Assembly: GCA_033239125.1 (NCBI GenBank)
Contig: BSWB01000003.1
Coordinates: 111,620,320 to 111,684,319, forward strand
Reading direction: 5' to 3'
DNA: 64,000 nucleotides
DNA from: Fagopyrum homotropicum
Taxonomy: Eukaryota > Streptophyta > Magnoliopsida > Caryophyllales > Polygonaceae
Made by a program: the position numbers and the translations under genes
In this document: piece by piece, positions 35,470-47,463 of the stretch
How the letters are laid out: each line of letters begins with the position of its first letter
Position numbering within the stretch: position 1 is the stretch's first letter
Notes under the pieces: generated by a model
Told to the model about the DNA's origin: nothing
The model's database searches: none
The model's input: only the letters and a program-made list of their open reading frames with translations

Positions 35470-38400
35470 CTAGATAGTTCCTTTGGATACTATCCTCGGT
35501 CTCCCTCGTCTCGACCACTGTATCCTCATCATAGGAATGTCCTTCGAACGCAGGCGTCTCACACCTCGCTCTAGGACTGCAACTAGATGCTCAACAAAAG
35601 TGTGGTCCGGCTCAACCACCAAATCTTCAAAATTAACTATGTGTCTCGGGTCTAGTATGTACTCCCTCAGTTGAGACACATGAAATACAGGGTGTACACC
35701 CTCTAATCTCGGTGGAAAGGCCAATCTATATGTTGCTCTCCCAAATCTATCTAGTATCTCAAAAGGACCGACATATTGGGGACTCAACTTCCCCTTTATG
35801 CCGAAACGTCTAACGCCTTGTGTCGGAGATACTCTCAGCGAGACATGAGCTCTAACTCTGAACTCTAGAGGCCGGCGTCTCTTGCTTGCATACAACTTCT
35901 GGCGACTTTGTGCAGTCAACATCCTCTCTCTGATCAACGCTACTCGAGCCATATCATCCTGAATCTGCTGTGGCGCTATATCACTTGCACTGCTAGGCTC
36001 ATCCCAACATAATAGTGTACGACATCTACGCCCATACAGTGCCTCATATGGGGTCATTCTAATCGATGCATGCCAGCTGTTGTTGTATGAGAACTCAACC
36101 AACGGGAGGTAATTTGATCATCCCTGTCCGCAATCTAACACACAGGCTAGCAACATGTCCTCTAGTGTCTGAATGGTCCTCTCTGACTGATCATCTGTCT
36201 AAGGATGAAACATAGTCGTAAATTGCAAACTCGTCCCCAAAGTAGTCTAAATCTGCTGCCAGAACCTCAAGGTGAATCGTCCATCTCGATTTGAAATGAT
36301 CGTCCTTGGTACAACATGAAGTCTCACTATCTGCCTAGTGAACTCGTCAACTAATCTGCTCACTAGCCACGTTTCTTTGATAGGGATGAAACGTGTAGTC
36401 TTCGTCAGTCTGTCAACTACAACCCAAATAGCATCAAAGCTCCTACTCGGTCTTAACCTTGTCACAAATTCCATGGAGATGTCCTCCCACTTCCACTGTG
36501 GTACTGGTAGTGGATGGAGCTCTCCTCTTGGTCTACAATGCTCTATCTTGACTTGTTAACAGGTCGCACACTGAGCCACAAATCTGACCACATCGGGCTT
36601 CAACCCTCCCCACCAATAGGAACGTCTCACATCCTGATACATCTTACTCGCACCGGGGTGTACAAAGTAAGGTTTGGAGTGAGCCTCCTGCAAAATCCTC
36701 TGTCTCAGCTCTACATAAGTGGGTACACAGACGCGGTTGCGGCGCCTCATCACTCCATCTGCTCCTATGGAGAATTGTGGTGCATCATCATGAGACATCC
36801 TATCTCGTATCCTCATCAGTGTCGGGCAGGTCCCCTGCTTCTGTTGGATCTCACCCAACAGATCAGGTAGAACCTCTAAAGTGCTCAATTGGGCATCCTC
36901 ATCAGGAAACTGGATGTCCATCTCTAGCCATGCTAGATCCTTTTGAACTTGAGGCTGAATTGTCAATCTCGCAATCACCTTCTCTCAAGACGTCTTCCTG
37001 CTCAGGGCGTCGGCGAAAACATTTGCCTTTCCTGGATGGTACAGAATCTCAAGGTCAAAGTCCTTGATCAGCTCAAGCCATGTATGCTAGCGGTTATTCA
37101 ATTCCTGTTGCGTGAAAATATACTTCAGACTCTTATGGTTTGTGAGAATCTGAAATGTAGCACCATACAGGAAATGTCTCCAGATCTTCAAAGCATAAAC
37201 TACCGCTGCCAACTCCAGATCATGAGTCGGGTAGTTCTCCTTGTACGTCTTCAACTGTCTAGACACATATGCAATAACCCTGCCACGCTGCATCAGTACA
37301 TATCCCAAGCCTAGCTTGGATGCATCACTTTATACCACGAATTCCTCAATATCCTCTGGTTGTGCCAAGATAGGAGCAGAAGTCAGACGTCTCTTCAACT
37401 CCTCAAAACTTTGAGTACAAGGTTCAGACCATACGAACCGGGTAGTCTTCCTCAATAGGCTGGTGAATGGACGGGCAATCACAGAGAATCCCTCCACAAA
37501 CCATCGGTAATAACCGGCTAGGACAAGAAAGCTACGCACTTCCTTGACATTCGTTGGTGTCGTCCATGCTGCAACTAACTCTATCTTCGCCGGATCAACC
37601 TTGATCCCATCGGCGGAGACAACATGACCCAAAAATGCTACCTTTGGCATCCAGAACTCGCACTTAAAGAACTTGGCATACAATTCTCTATCCCGCAAAA
37701 CTCGCATCACTGTCCTCAAATGTCCCGCATGTTCCTCTCTGCTACGAGAGTACACTAGGATGTCATCTATGAAGACCACCACAAACTGATCCAAAAAGTC
37801 GATAAATATGCCATTCATCAACTCCATAAAGACGGCAGGCGCATTCATGAGCCCGAATGGCATCACCACAAACTCGTAGTGGCCATACCGAGTCTGAAAT
37901 GCCGTCTTATGCACATCCTGCTCTCTCACCTTCAACTAGTGATAACCCGAGCGCAAGTCAATCCGAGAGAACATATTCGTTCCCTGGAGCTGATCTAACA
38001 AGTCATCAATGTGAAGCAATGGATACTTGTTCTTGATGGTCACATTGTTCAGCTCTTTGTAGTTGATGCACAGTCTCAACGATCCGTCCTTCTGCACGAA
38101 GAGGACATGTGCTCCCACGGGGATACGCTAGGGTGCATGAAGCCCTTCTTAGCCAACTCCTCGATTTGCTTCTTCAGCTCTAACAACTCGATAGGAGTCA
38201 TACGGTATGGGGACTTCGAGATCGGTCTCGTACCAGGTTCCAACTCGATACCAAAATCTAAACTCCTTAGAGGCGGAAAAATGGATGGCTCAACAAACAT
38301 ATCCAGAAACTCACAGACCATTGGGATGTCCTCTAACGCTGGACTCTCGCCCTCATTCATGACATAACACCAGAAGGCCTCACAACCTTGTGCAATCAGT

Positions 38401-38792
38401 CTCGCTGCTCGTACTGCACTAATAACCATACCCGTCTTCCCAAGGTCCCAACCTCGAAAGACCTCAATCTTACCCAACTCGGTAGAGACCGTCACGGTCC
38501 TCCTACCAACATCTAGCACAGGGTGATGTTTATCCATCCAATCCATACCAAAAATGACTTCCTCATGCACTAGCGGCATGACAAAGAAGTCCACAACCAA
38601 ATCACGGTTTTTTAAATGTATAGGACAACCATGTACCTCTCGGGTACCTCTAACTTGACCCCCATCTGGTAACCGTATCATGGAAGGTCTACCCTCTACT
38701 GTATCTGAGGTTAGTCTATCCACACATGCATCAGATATAAAAGAGTGCGTCGCACCCGTATCAAACAAAACTCTAACAGGTACACCATGCAT
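35470..38792 (-). pseudogene. Pol of the Tekay-like element: protease, RT, RNase H, integrase, broken
   Basis: In minus-strand order: protease at about 38770 (VRVLFDTGATHSFIS, active DTGA kept). Reverse transcriptase at 38230-37500 (YRMTPIELLELKKQIEEL, LRLCINYKELN, FSRIDLRSGYH, FVVMPFGLMNAPAVF, FVVVFIDDILVYS; catalytic FIDD kept). RNase H-like at about 37310-37090. Integrase with HHCC zinc finger near 36570-36690, then the core at 36474-36247, where the second catalytic aspartate reads N in IISNRDGRF. The C-terminal part at 36102-35470 ends in a truncated chromodomain-like stretch (LERGVRRLRSKDIPMMRIQWS). Stops separate 38118/38076, 37308/37330, 36474/36556 and 36102/36247. Confidence 0.88.
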
Positions 38793-38899
38793 CAGAATGG
38801 TACCCGTAACAGCTGGTGTTGGTGGCTCCTCAGCACTCCTCAGCTAAAGAAATCGACCTCGAGCTCCTCTGGTGTCATTGGTACAAGTATCTCTACCTC

Positions 38900-40175
38900 T
38901 GCCTCTACTCGGCCTTGGAGCAGAACCCTGAGTAGCAGGTGTGTCTAGGACTCTCTATTGTCCCTGTGTCTAATGCTGAGGCGGTCTTTGTCCACCTCTC
39001 GCTACACCTGTAGGGGAAGAACCCTGTTGTGATGATACCTTGCCTTGACGGAAAAACGTAGCTCTATGTCCTGGCTTCCCGTAAGAGAAGCAAGTCAGTG
39101 GTGCTCTCGGGCGCTCAGTCTTAATATGTCTATACGCCCCACAGTTGTAACACTGCCGGCCTCTCTCAGACGTCTGTGTAGAAATTGGACCACTCGAGCG
39201 GCCCTGAGACTGGCCTCGCCCGTATCCAGATGCTCCTGCACTAGTCTGTCCTGTACGTTGTCTCTTCTCAAACCATCCCATCTGAGAAGTCCTCTTCTGG
39301 CTAGCCCACTCACGCTCGTAAGCTGAGGCTCTGTCCCGGTAGTTTGTTAAGAACTCGCAATGAAATCCCTCCATGTAAGAACGTGTTCTCTCTCTCAGTC
39401 GACGGGAGAATAGATACAAGCTCTGTCTGAAAACGACTGATGGCATCAGCTATTGACACATCCTCGAAGCCTGCCTCCACAAAGTCCTGCAGTTTCTCCC
39501 TCCTCAGTGAGGCAGGGCAAAAACGCTCTCGAATCATAGCCCTCATCTGGTCATAGCTAGTGGCTCGGGCTTGCATAGTCCTCTACCACTAATGAGCTAG
39601 GTCACGGAATAGAGTCTGAAACAACTCTATCCGTCTGTCTTCTAGACATCTGATAGACTCCAGAGCTGAATCCACATGTCCAATCCAAACCTCGGTCTCC
39701 AATCCCACCTTCCCAGTGAAAGGTCGTACTCCTAGCTGCTGAAATTCCGTCAACCAAGTGTCTAGTCGAGACCCTATATACTCCTCTGGAGCTCTAGCAA
39801 CCTCAGCAGCACGTGCCGGTATAACTGGCATCTGAGTAGCTCCTTGGGATAACACAAAAGATCCCACATGTGGTGGCAGATCCGGGGCATGTCTACCCGC
39901 TCTAGCAGCTTTCTTGACTCGTCGGATGTAAGCGCGGAACTCTGGTCCCCTCATAGAGACATGGTCCGAGTCATCTGACTGGACTCGTTGTGATCACTAT
40001 CTTGCAGATCCACCGCTCCTAGTCTCAGGAACGACGCTCTTAGCTACCTCCTTGCGTACTCCTCTACTATAGGCGGATCAACAACGGGAGCTAGTCCTTA
40101 ACCTATCACTACTGGAGGAAGGGGTGGTCTACCTCTACCTCGTCCAACTGCAAATGTCGCTCTAGTCCGAGCCAT
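38900..40175 (-). pseudogene. Gag of the Tekay-like element, broken
   Basis: Nucleocapsid/capsid part. The start ATG is at 40175 (MARTRATFAVGRGRGRP), an arginine/glycine-rich opening typical of the clade. Stops follow near 40107 and 40041. The capsid region lies at 39954-39310 (EFQQLGVRPFTGKVG, WIGHVDSALESIRCLE, LRREKLQDFVEAGF). The zinc knuckle at about 39100-39160 is damaged: CYNCGAYRHIKTERP has lost its last cysteine, and the second motif reads CFSYGKPGHRATFF. It cannot make a working Gag. Confidence 0.82.
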
Positions 40176-40455
40176 TTGCGGGGTATGCACACCTAACTTA
40201 TAAGGCTATATATATATAATACTTAATCCAACATACATGTAATCACATCATCACATAATAGGTATCTATATATATATATATATCTATATTGTGGAGATCC
40301 TCAAAAGGGTGATGGCTTTCCGTACACACTATCCCAAAACACTATACTCGTTTCAAAATCAAAATGCTTTTGAAAAGTCAGACCCCTTGCGGGTTTGTTT
40401 ATTTATCTACTCCACCTTCATTGTAGATTGCAAGTGCCATTGTTGTCAACCTAAG

Positions 40456-40468
40456 GCTCTGATACCAA
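40456..40468 (-). other. Primer binding site, tRNA-iMet type
   Basis: The minus strand reads TGGTATCAGAGCC, four bases inside the 5' LTR edge. This is the standard initiator-methionine primer site of many plant LTR elements. Confidence 0.88.
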
Positions 40469-40472
40469 CTTT

Positions 40473-42239
40473 GTAACACCCCAAATTCGCGGCCTCGAGG
40501 CGTCACATGAGCTAGGATCTCACAATGGGTCCTGACCCTAACCTGACAACAAGTTCATTGGATCTTACAACAAGACACATATAGATTAAAAACCAAATAC
40601 ATAAAACTGTATAATATATACATCAAAAGGGTTTACAACATCACAGACGAGTACAAAACGACAAACCATAACATCCAGGTACAAAACATCCTATATCCCA
40701 CGAACAACCTAGTGTACGGAAGCCCTCGAATGATCACACATCTGGCTCACTCTGCAGTCTTCCTAACCTACACATCATCTACAACACGGTATAAACCGTT
40801 AGCTAACAAAAATGAATAAGAATGAAGTAATAGCACAAACACACACCAACACATCACAATATGCAATGCCACACACACATCCATTTATTATCTTTACTTC
40901 AGTTATTCCATTACTAGTTCAACTTATTTTGTGACACGGATAACCTAAAGAACCCCGTCTCTTCCCCCTTTAACTCAGGTTTTGCATGGGATCTACCTCC
41001 CCTACTACTAGCTTCCGAGCACCTCCTCCACTCTCGGCGAGCTTTGGTAGGCGGTCACCGTCCGGTTATAATACACTTGGGCCAAGGTGATGAAGTGGTC
41101 AATCCTAGTCTAGTTTAGGTTATAAATGCAACAATCATATGAACACACACACAACCATTACAACCACTCAAATCCATAACTGCATGTTAAGTAAGTCCTA
41201 TGGACTTAGCTGAAACTCGTAATCCTATACGGCATCACAGCTTCCCCTTGAGGAAACAATCAACGCCTGCATAAGCAAGGCATACACAATATGAAACGCT
41301 GCAAAGGTTAGGAGGCGTATCTCTTATACCTCATAACCAAAACCATCCTTTAACCCGGATCTAAACTTGAAGATCCTCAACAACATACAAGTGCCTAAGG
41401 CACAAACCTAACATACATCTCATTAAGCTCATCCTTAACCATACTAGCCTAGCCATATCTAAAGACAAGACAAAGAAAAGAAAGGAAACATACCAACTAG
41501 GTATGCCCTGGACACGCACCGGCAGAAGCAAGAGGCGCAAGGCACAACAACAGTGAGGCGCAGAGGCGGCTCTCACCCAGGCGCGGGTGCGGATCAACTC
41601 AGGCGCAAGGGCGGCTGATGTGCAGAAGGTTGGTCTTCGACTTCTCTTCGATCTTTCACTTGCTCTTCCTCACCACTTCAATAACCAGAACCCAAACATA
41701 CACATATATATACATGTATGAGCATCAAAACATCAAGGAAAGATCCACACAAGCCTAAGCTTGTGAATCCTAAGTTAAAGAAGAAAATAAGAAGCAAAGA
41801 AGAAATGATGAAGAGGGAGATGAAGAACTTATCATAACTGGGACTAAAATAGAAGAAGGGTCAACAACAACACTCTACAACTGGCTCTCTCAGCTCAACA
41901 ACAACATCCAATATCATCATCATCCAAATCCAAGCTCAAAACTCTCACAAGTTCACACAAGATAAAAAATGATCAAGAAGAAGATCTAAAGGAAGAGAGG
42001 AAGAGAAGAAGATAAACGTGAGAAGAAGAGGAAGGTTGGCGAAGATGAGGAAACCCTCATCCAGAAGCAAAAGGGAAGCTTATATAGGAAGCCAACCAAA
42101 AACACGGGTCAAGGGTCAACAAAGACGGCTGCAACCGCACAAATCCGCACGGACGGATCTAGTGAGGCGCATGGCGGCCTACAACATGCGCAGGGGCGGC
42201 TCAGCCAGGCTCAACACCTAAAAGACTAAGGCTATTACA
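40473..42239 (-). repeat. 5' LTR of the Tekay-like element
   Basis: 1767 bp, co-linear with the 3' LTR; the differences include short indels. TATA on the minus strand at 42080-42087. GC-rich words at 41553-41625 and 42150-42205. Confidence 0.88.
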
Positions 42240-42244
42240 TGGGC

Positions 42245-44139
42245 CCCATCATTGAACATGATAAAGAGATGAGTTAGGATTTTTCCCTCTAAAAAACGGA
42301 TTAGGGTTTTAGCCCTTTGGATATTTGTGAATACCCGGATTAAAAGCCGGTGTCTATAACTTGTCAATTCCTATTCCTTATCCCATCTATGGGTCTAATC
42401 TAACCGGCTAAGTCTTCTATCTCTTTTGAAGTAGTCGATGGCGGGCGGATATATGTGGATATCCGGATACTCGCGGATGGATATCCACGAATCGTTGGAT
42501 ATCCACGGATCACCGGATATTCTCATGCTTGATAATGTTTATTTGTTTACAACTTATATACACATGCACATTGATCTTAAGTAATTTAATTATTTATATA
42601 TATATATATATACACACACACGTGCTTGTATAATATATAATCCAATCATAGAAAAAATCATAATATCATATTTAGGCAAAATGAATGGATCATGTTATAT
42701 GGTTATAATATCATACATGTTCATTTTGTTTACAACATACATACACGTTTTTTAAACTATGACCACAATTTAAATTTTTTTGATGAATATGATTATGTTT
42801 TTACTACTATTTTATAAATATGCTCATGTTTTGCCTACTATTTTATAAATATGATCATTTTTCTAACATCTTCAAATTAATATAGAAGTTTTGCATTAAT
42901 ATAAATAATGATGATATTGATAATGAATTATAACTAACACTTTTAGTTATTTTGTTTCAAAATAACTATCATATGGAATTGACTTCTTTAAAAACACGAT
43001 TTATTAACTTCTGATTCAAATAACATTTTACTTTGATTCCACAAATTTATTTTATATAACATATAATTTAGTACATATTATTTATTATAGTCTATAACGA
43101 GTTTTTTAATTTTAATCTTATCTCCCTTCTTAAAGATAAGATATGTGGTAAAATTTTAAATACAAGTTTTGCATTAATATAAATAATGATGATATTGATA
43201 ATTATAGTCATAATTTTAGTAAATTTTTGGCATAGTAACTTTTTAAAAAAAAGACTTTATACAAAAATTATATAAATAAATTTAGATCTAAATAAATATT
43301 AATTTTTACTTTAATTCTACAAATTTATTTTTGTAAAGTTATTAAATACAATTTTTTTATTTTAACTTATGTTTTACTATACAAGATTACAGTTACACAT
43401 ATTACATACTATAAGACTATAATAATGTCTTATATGTAAGTTTAACTCTTTTGATCATGTTAGACAGAAGATACGTTTCTCAATAATATAAGTAATGATG
43501 ATTATGTAAGTCTAACTCTTCTTGTAATTATTAATTTCATCTTTCTTTTGTAATTATTATTCATAATATTTTTTAACGAAGTTACAATCAATTTACTTTT
43601 ATTAACTTAAAAAGGCCAAATTCACTAACTAGGTCTTTTTCAATTATTGCTCTATTAACTAGACCCATAGCATTTTATGATTAAGTAAATGTACCTTTTT
43701 TTTACTATTCAAACCCAAACCCTAGCTCCTTTGCTCTTCTCTTTCGTCACTCCCTCCTTTGCCCTTCTCTTTCGCTCTTCTCTTTCGCCACAGTGATTGA
43801 TCTGCTGGTTTATGTCAAGTATCGGATCCTTGCTCTCCTCTCAATTCTGATCATTTTCATGGTTCTATTTCTCGATTTGGGTTACTCGAACTAAAATTTG
43901 AAACATATCTCTTCTTCGCAAGGGTTCCCGTCTCTGGTGGCCTCCTTAGCCTTGGCGAGGAAGAAACGGCCACGCAACTCCACCCCAGGTGCCGACGGAT
44001 CTTCCCCTAGATCTAGAGAATATTACCTCCTTGATTTTTGGTATGAATTTATCAAAGTACAGGTATAAGAAAAACCCTAATCTTCCAATCTCAAAGTCTT
44101 CCATTAAAGCACCTCTACTTAAAAATGTCTCAGATCTCG
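42245..44139. other. AT-rich intergenic
   Basis: No gene. 42440-42530 is rich in GGATATCC-type words (GTGGATATCCGGATACTCGC) like the end of a non-autonomous element; a relative lies at about 52045-52135. A 38-bp piece (AAGTTTTGCATTAATATAAA...) occurs at 42888 and 43163, showing a local duplication. A TA/CA run is at about 42593-42622. A TCTTTCGC-rich leader-like segment at 43720-43800 may be the old 5' flank of the reductase fragment. Confidence 0.45.
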
Positions 44140-44346
44140 AAGAGCCAATCCTCGTACATGTTTCCAATCCAATACCCCAAGATCTGGGAGATCTACAAGA
44201 AAGCCTAAGCCTCCTTTTGGGCCAAGGAGGTCGATCTAACTCATGATGTCCGGCACTGGGAGGAGACTCTAACCACCAACAAGAAACATTTCATCTCTCA
44301 CGTCCTTGCCTTCTTTGCCGCCTCCGACAGAATCGTTCTCGAGAAA
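44140..44346 (+). pseudogene. Ribonucleotide reductase small subunit (R2) pseudogene, 5' part
   Basis: R2 makes the tyrosyl radical used to reduce ribonucleotides to deoxyribonucleotides. The fragment reads EEPIL, then MFPIQYPKIWEIYKKA (ATG at 44158), a stop, then FWAKEVDL, HWEETLTTNKKHFISHVLAFFAASDRIVLE. It follows plant R2 residues from the N-terminus to the first iron-ligand glutamate. Faults: the DRF between EEPIL and MFP is lost, there is a stop after KKA, and ASD-R replaces ASD-G. No introns are visible. The copy is cut at the LTR start (44347) and resumes at 50999, beyond the nested insertions. Confidence 0.85.
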
Positions 44347-45910
44347 TGTAATAGCCGGTTATTGTCTTTCACTACCACCACCCCCACGGTGATAGAGGGC
44401 CGCTGTCGCGGCCGGGTCTAGCAGCAGGTGCGGTTTGACCCCGGATTGCGCTGATATATTTTATTCCGTTTTATTCTTTTCTTTCCTTTCTTAGAAGATC
44501 CGATCTTCTACCTTTTGGGCCGTCTTTCCTTCTATCTTTAACCCTAAATTTGACATTCTTTTCTTTCCAACTGTTTTCTATATATTCCCGCATTCTCTTC
44601 CGTTTTCTTCTTCTTGCTTACGTTCTCCTTCAACCTCAAGCCAAAGCTGCAGCTTTCCGTGCGAATTCTTGCAGAAGATTTGTAAGGTCTTGACCCTTTT
44701 TCATTCATCTTCTGTCCTTGCATCCCCTGATGCATGTTTCTTTCTTCTTCTTCTTCTTCTTCTTCTTCTTGACATGAATCAAGATCGAGTCTTGATTCTT
44801 GTTTGTTCTTCATTGTTGCTGCGTATGAGTTCCAAGCTCCCTTGGTTGAGTGTTGTCGTGTGTGGATTGAAGATTCAAGCTTTGGTTCCCTTGTTGTGTT
44901 GTTGTTGTCAAAGGAAGCCCGACGTTGCTTCCGTCAATAAAACCGCCCCCGCTCCTTGGACAACCCGCCCCTGCGGCTGCAACCCAGTGCCGCCTCTACG
45001 CCTCCTGTCAACTTCCCCTACGATTTCTCGACAATAACTCCCGTCCTTGATGAATTGCTTCCATCCTTGCTTCCTTTGCCCTTTCCTTATGCTAGATCAT
45101 GTTAGGCAGGACCTAAATGATTAGTGTGAATGCTAGTTAGTTGCTTGTTGATTCCCTTGAGTTGGTTATGGTTTAAGCATCTTGACTTATGTTGTTTTGA
45201 GACTATGAATCGTTCTTCCTAGCATATTGAGATCAGTTAACGATCATCGAGATTAGAAGTAGGAAATTTCTAGCACGCTGTAGTAGATCTGTTAGAGATT
45301 ATTGAGACTAGAAGTATGTAGACTTCTAGCATTCGGATAGTTTTGATTCGTGATGCCTTGTCTGAGCAGGCATTCATCCTTTCCTTCGGGAAGTTGAGCA
45401 GTTAGCGGATTCTTTAGTTACCTTTGAGTGAGGTAAGTCCCTTGGACTTACTTAGCTGCGTTCCGTATATTAGTTGACCGTATTGGTGGTGTTTGTTTAC
45501 TTTTCTGTTATAACGGAAAACCTGACTAGGACGACCTTATACCTTAATTGGCCCAAGTGTATTATAACCGGGTGGTGACCACTTGTCTAGTCCAGAATTG
45601 GGAGACTGGAAGGTGCTCTTGCGACCAGGCTCACAGGTAACCGATAGTATGTATTTGATCTATTCTTGTCGCTAATGGAAACGGAGGCGAGTTTCGGGAG
45701 ATTCTCGTGTGACAAAATAAGTTGCATTAGTAATGAATAACTATAATAAAGATAATAACCGGATGTGTGTGAGCATGCTATATGTTTATGTTCTTATATG
45801 TGTTTGTGCCTTTATTGTCTTATGATATCTAGAATGTTAGCTAATGATTTATACCGATGTTGTAGATGCCCTACAGGTTAGAGATGTTGTTGAGTGATCC
45901 GGACGGAGTG
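44347..45910 (+). mobile_element. Solo LTR (Tekay-like), left piece
   Basis: Starts TGTAATAG, preceded by AGAAA (44342-44346). The matching AGAAC follows the other piece at 50999-51003, so the 5-bp target duplication has one change, and the reductase sequence shows AGAAC is original. It carries the AGGTAAGTCC...GGACTTACTTAGCT motif near 45432-45455. A minus-strand CT/GA microsatellite (TTC/GAA)n lies at about 44741-44770. The piece is interrupted at 45910 by element copy 2. Confidence 0.8.
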
Positions 45911-46002
45911 TGATGACATGATTAATTTATGACACTAGTTTAGGCATTTATTTAGATAGTTTTCCCCTTATTCATGCATGGTTTGACATTAGTTTATTTG
46001 CC

Positions 46003-47313
46003 ATGTACAAATGGTACTTCCAAGACGACCTTGACGACATGGAGTATGAGGGATGAATGGAAAGCCAAGATCAAGGACCTCTCCATGATGAGTTTGAGTA
46101 TTGGGAGGAGTTTAATGCCTATCATGAGTCCCATGATCAAGCTCACATGACAATTACGCCTCATGCGGAACCTCAACATCAACCTCACAATGACCGAGTG
46201 GAGTCATTATTAAAACAACTATTAAGGAAGGTGGATGATCTAGAGAGCAACATCGCTTCCGTTTCGAGGACCCAAGCGGAGCTTGAAGCGAAAGTATTTC
46301 GACAAGAGGAGGTTCACCATGAGGAGATCCAAGAATGCCCTGATTCAGTTATGACCATTAGAGACTTCAAGAAGAGTTGGATGATGCTCGGAAGCAATTG
46401 TGGCTAAGGGATTTGGCCCTGGAGGATGCAAGAAGATTGGCTTTCGAGAGGGAAGAACAAATGAGGAGGGAGATTGAGGAGATTAGGTATGCTCTTATGC
46501 TAGGAGACCCTACCTTCCTTCAAGGCTTACCTCCACCTCCTTCACCTTTGGAGGAGTGCAATGAAGAACTCTCATCCCTGGACATCCTTGCCATCAACCC
46601 CGGAACCACACTTGAAGAGTACACGAAGGGGGAAGAAAACTGGCAAAACCACGGCCTACCTAACCAAACCACGACCGTGGTTTCATATTTTTTGCCCGTG
46701 ATTTCCCATGTCGTAGCCAACTTCATCCAAAACCATGGCCTACCTAATAAAACCACGCCCGTGGTTTTGACCCGTGGTTTATGTCAAGACAGCCCGAAGT
46801 TGACTTCAACTCCTTTTGATCCTTTCTTGCTTGATCGGAGTGTACCCGAAAGCTGGAGTTCTGTTCTTTATGGAGTCTCCCAAGGTTTATATGAGACCAC
46901 TCCCGGTTAGATTGGATGGATCCAAGATGGTTGTGAAGCACTTCAACCGAGATAACTTTTCAAGAGTTGGATTTCCTCGGATCATGTTGTGTGAAGGAAC
47001 CAAGTGCTTAACCGATAGATCCGTTGAGCATTATTTGTCTACGTATGGGGTGACCCACATGGTTTTAACTCCATATGATTATCAAGGAGGCGGTCATAAA
47101 GACATTTCACATAGAGAGAGTAAGGAGACCCCCGAGAATCCAAATGTTGGTGTTCCTTATGAGTTTGACTATGGTGAGTTCTACCACTTACCGGTGAAGC
47201 GAGAGCTCAAGGTTTATTTGGGTATCAAATGGCCCGTACTTATGATCAAGGATGCCAGAAAGAGATGGTTGCTTGGAATCCTCAAGCAAACCAAGGTTTT
47301 TAATGTGGATTGA
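46003..47313 (+). pseudogene. Gag-like/integrase-remnant polyprotein of copy 2
   Basis: From the ATG at 46003 the frame reads MYKWYFQDDLDDMEYEG, meets a TGA where copy 1 has TGG, and continues MESQDQGPLHDEFEY. A coiled coil follows (LLRKVDDLESNIASVSRTQ, ELEAKVFRQEEV), a frameshift near 46370-46380, then LRDLALEDARRLAFEREEQ. Next come two sets of palindromic boxes (46647-46703 and 46731-46779) inside the reading frame, then STPFDPFLLDRS. From about 46917 the text is integrase-like (VVKHFNRDNFSRVGFPRI, YLSTYGVTHMVLTPYDYQ) with the catalytic aspartate region degraded to MLCEGTKCL. There is no protease or reverse transcriptase. Confidence 0.7.
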
Positions 47314-47395
47314 AGCATCATGGAGTTTGGTCAAGCTAATGACCTAAAAGAAGCGCTTCTTAGGAGACAACTCAAGGGTAACATCTTTCCCTTTT

Positions 47396-47463
47396 CTTTT
47401 TCATTTTTGCTTTTGTTTTTGTTCTTGTTTTTGTTTTTGTTTTTGTTTTTGTTTTTGTTTTTG
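47396..47463. repeat. (TTTTTG)n microsatellite in copy 2
   Basis: About nine TTTTTG hexamers in a row, with one interruption near 47421. Confidence 0.9.

Larger units (their letters stand above)
33091..42239 (-). mobile_element. Full-length, decayed Ty3/gypsy chromovirus (Tekay-like)
   Basis: LTRs at 33091-34891 and 40473-42239 flank a 5.6-kb internal region. The target duplication is a perfect TGGGC (33086-33090 and 42240-42244). On the minus strand the right LTR is followed by the primer site TGGTATCAGAGCC (40456-40468), complementary to tRNA-iMet. The left LTR is preceded by the purine tract AGGGGAGTGTGA. Gag, protease, reverse transcriptase, RNase H and integrase follow in Ty3/gypsy order with many stops. 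By eye the LTR starts differ at roughly 7% of positions, so it is not recent. Three solo LTRs of the same broad family lie in this window. Confidence 0.92.

Noticed and set aside
44544..44813. Open frames around the (TTC/GAA)n run
   Set aside because: Low-complexity repeat inside an LTR, without conserved protein text.
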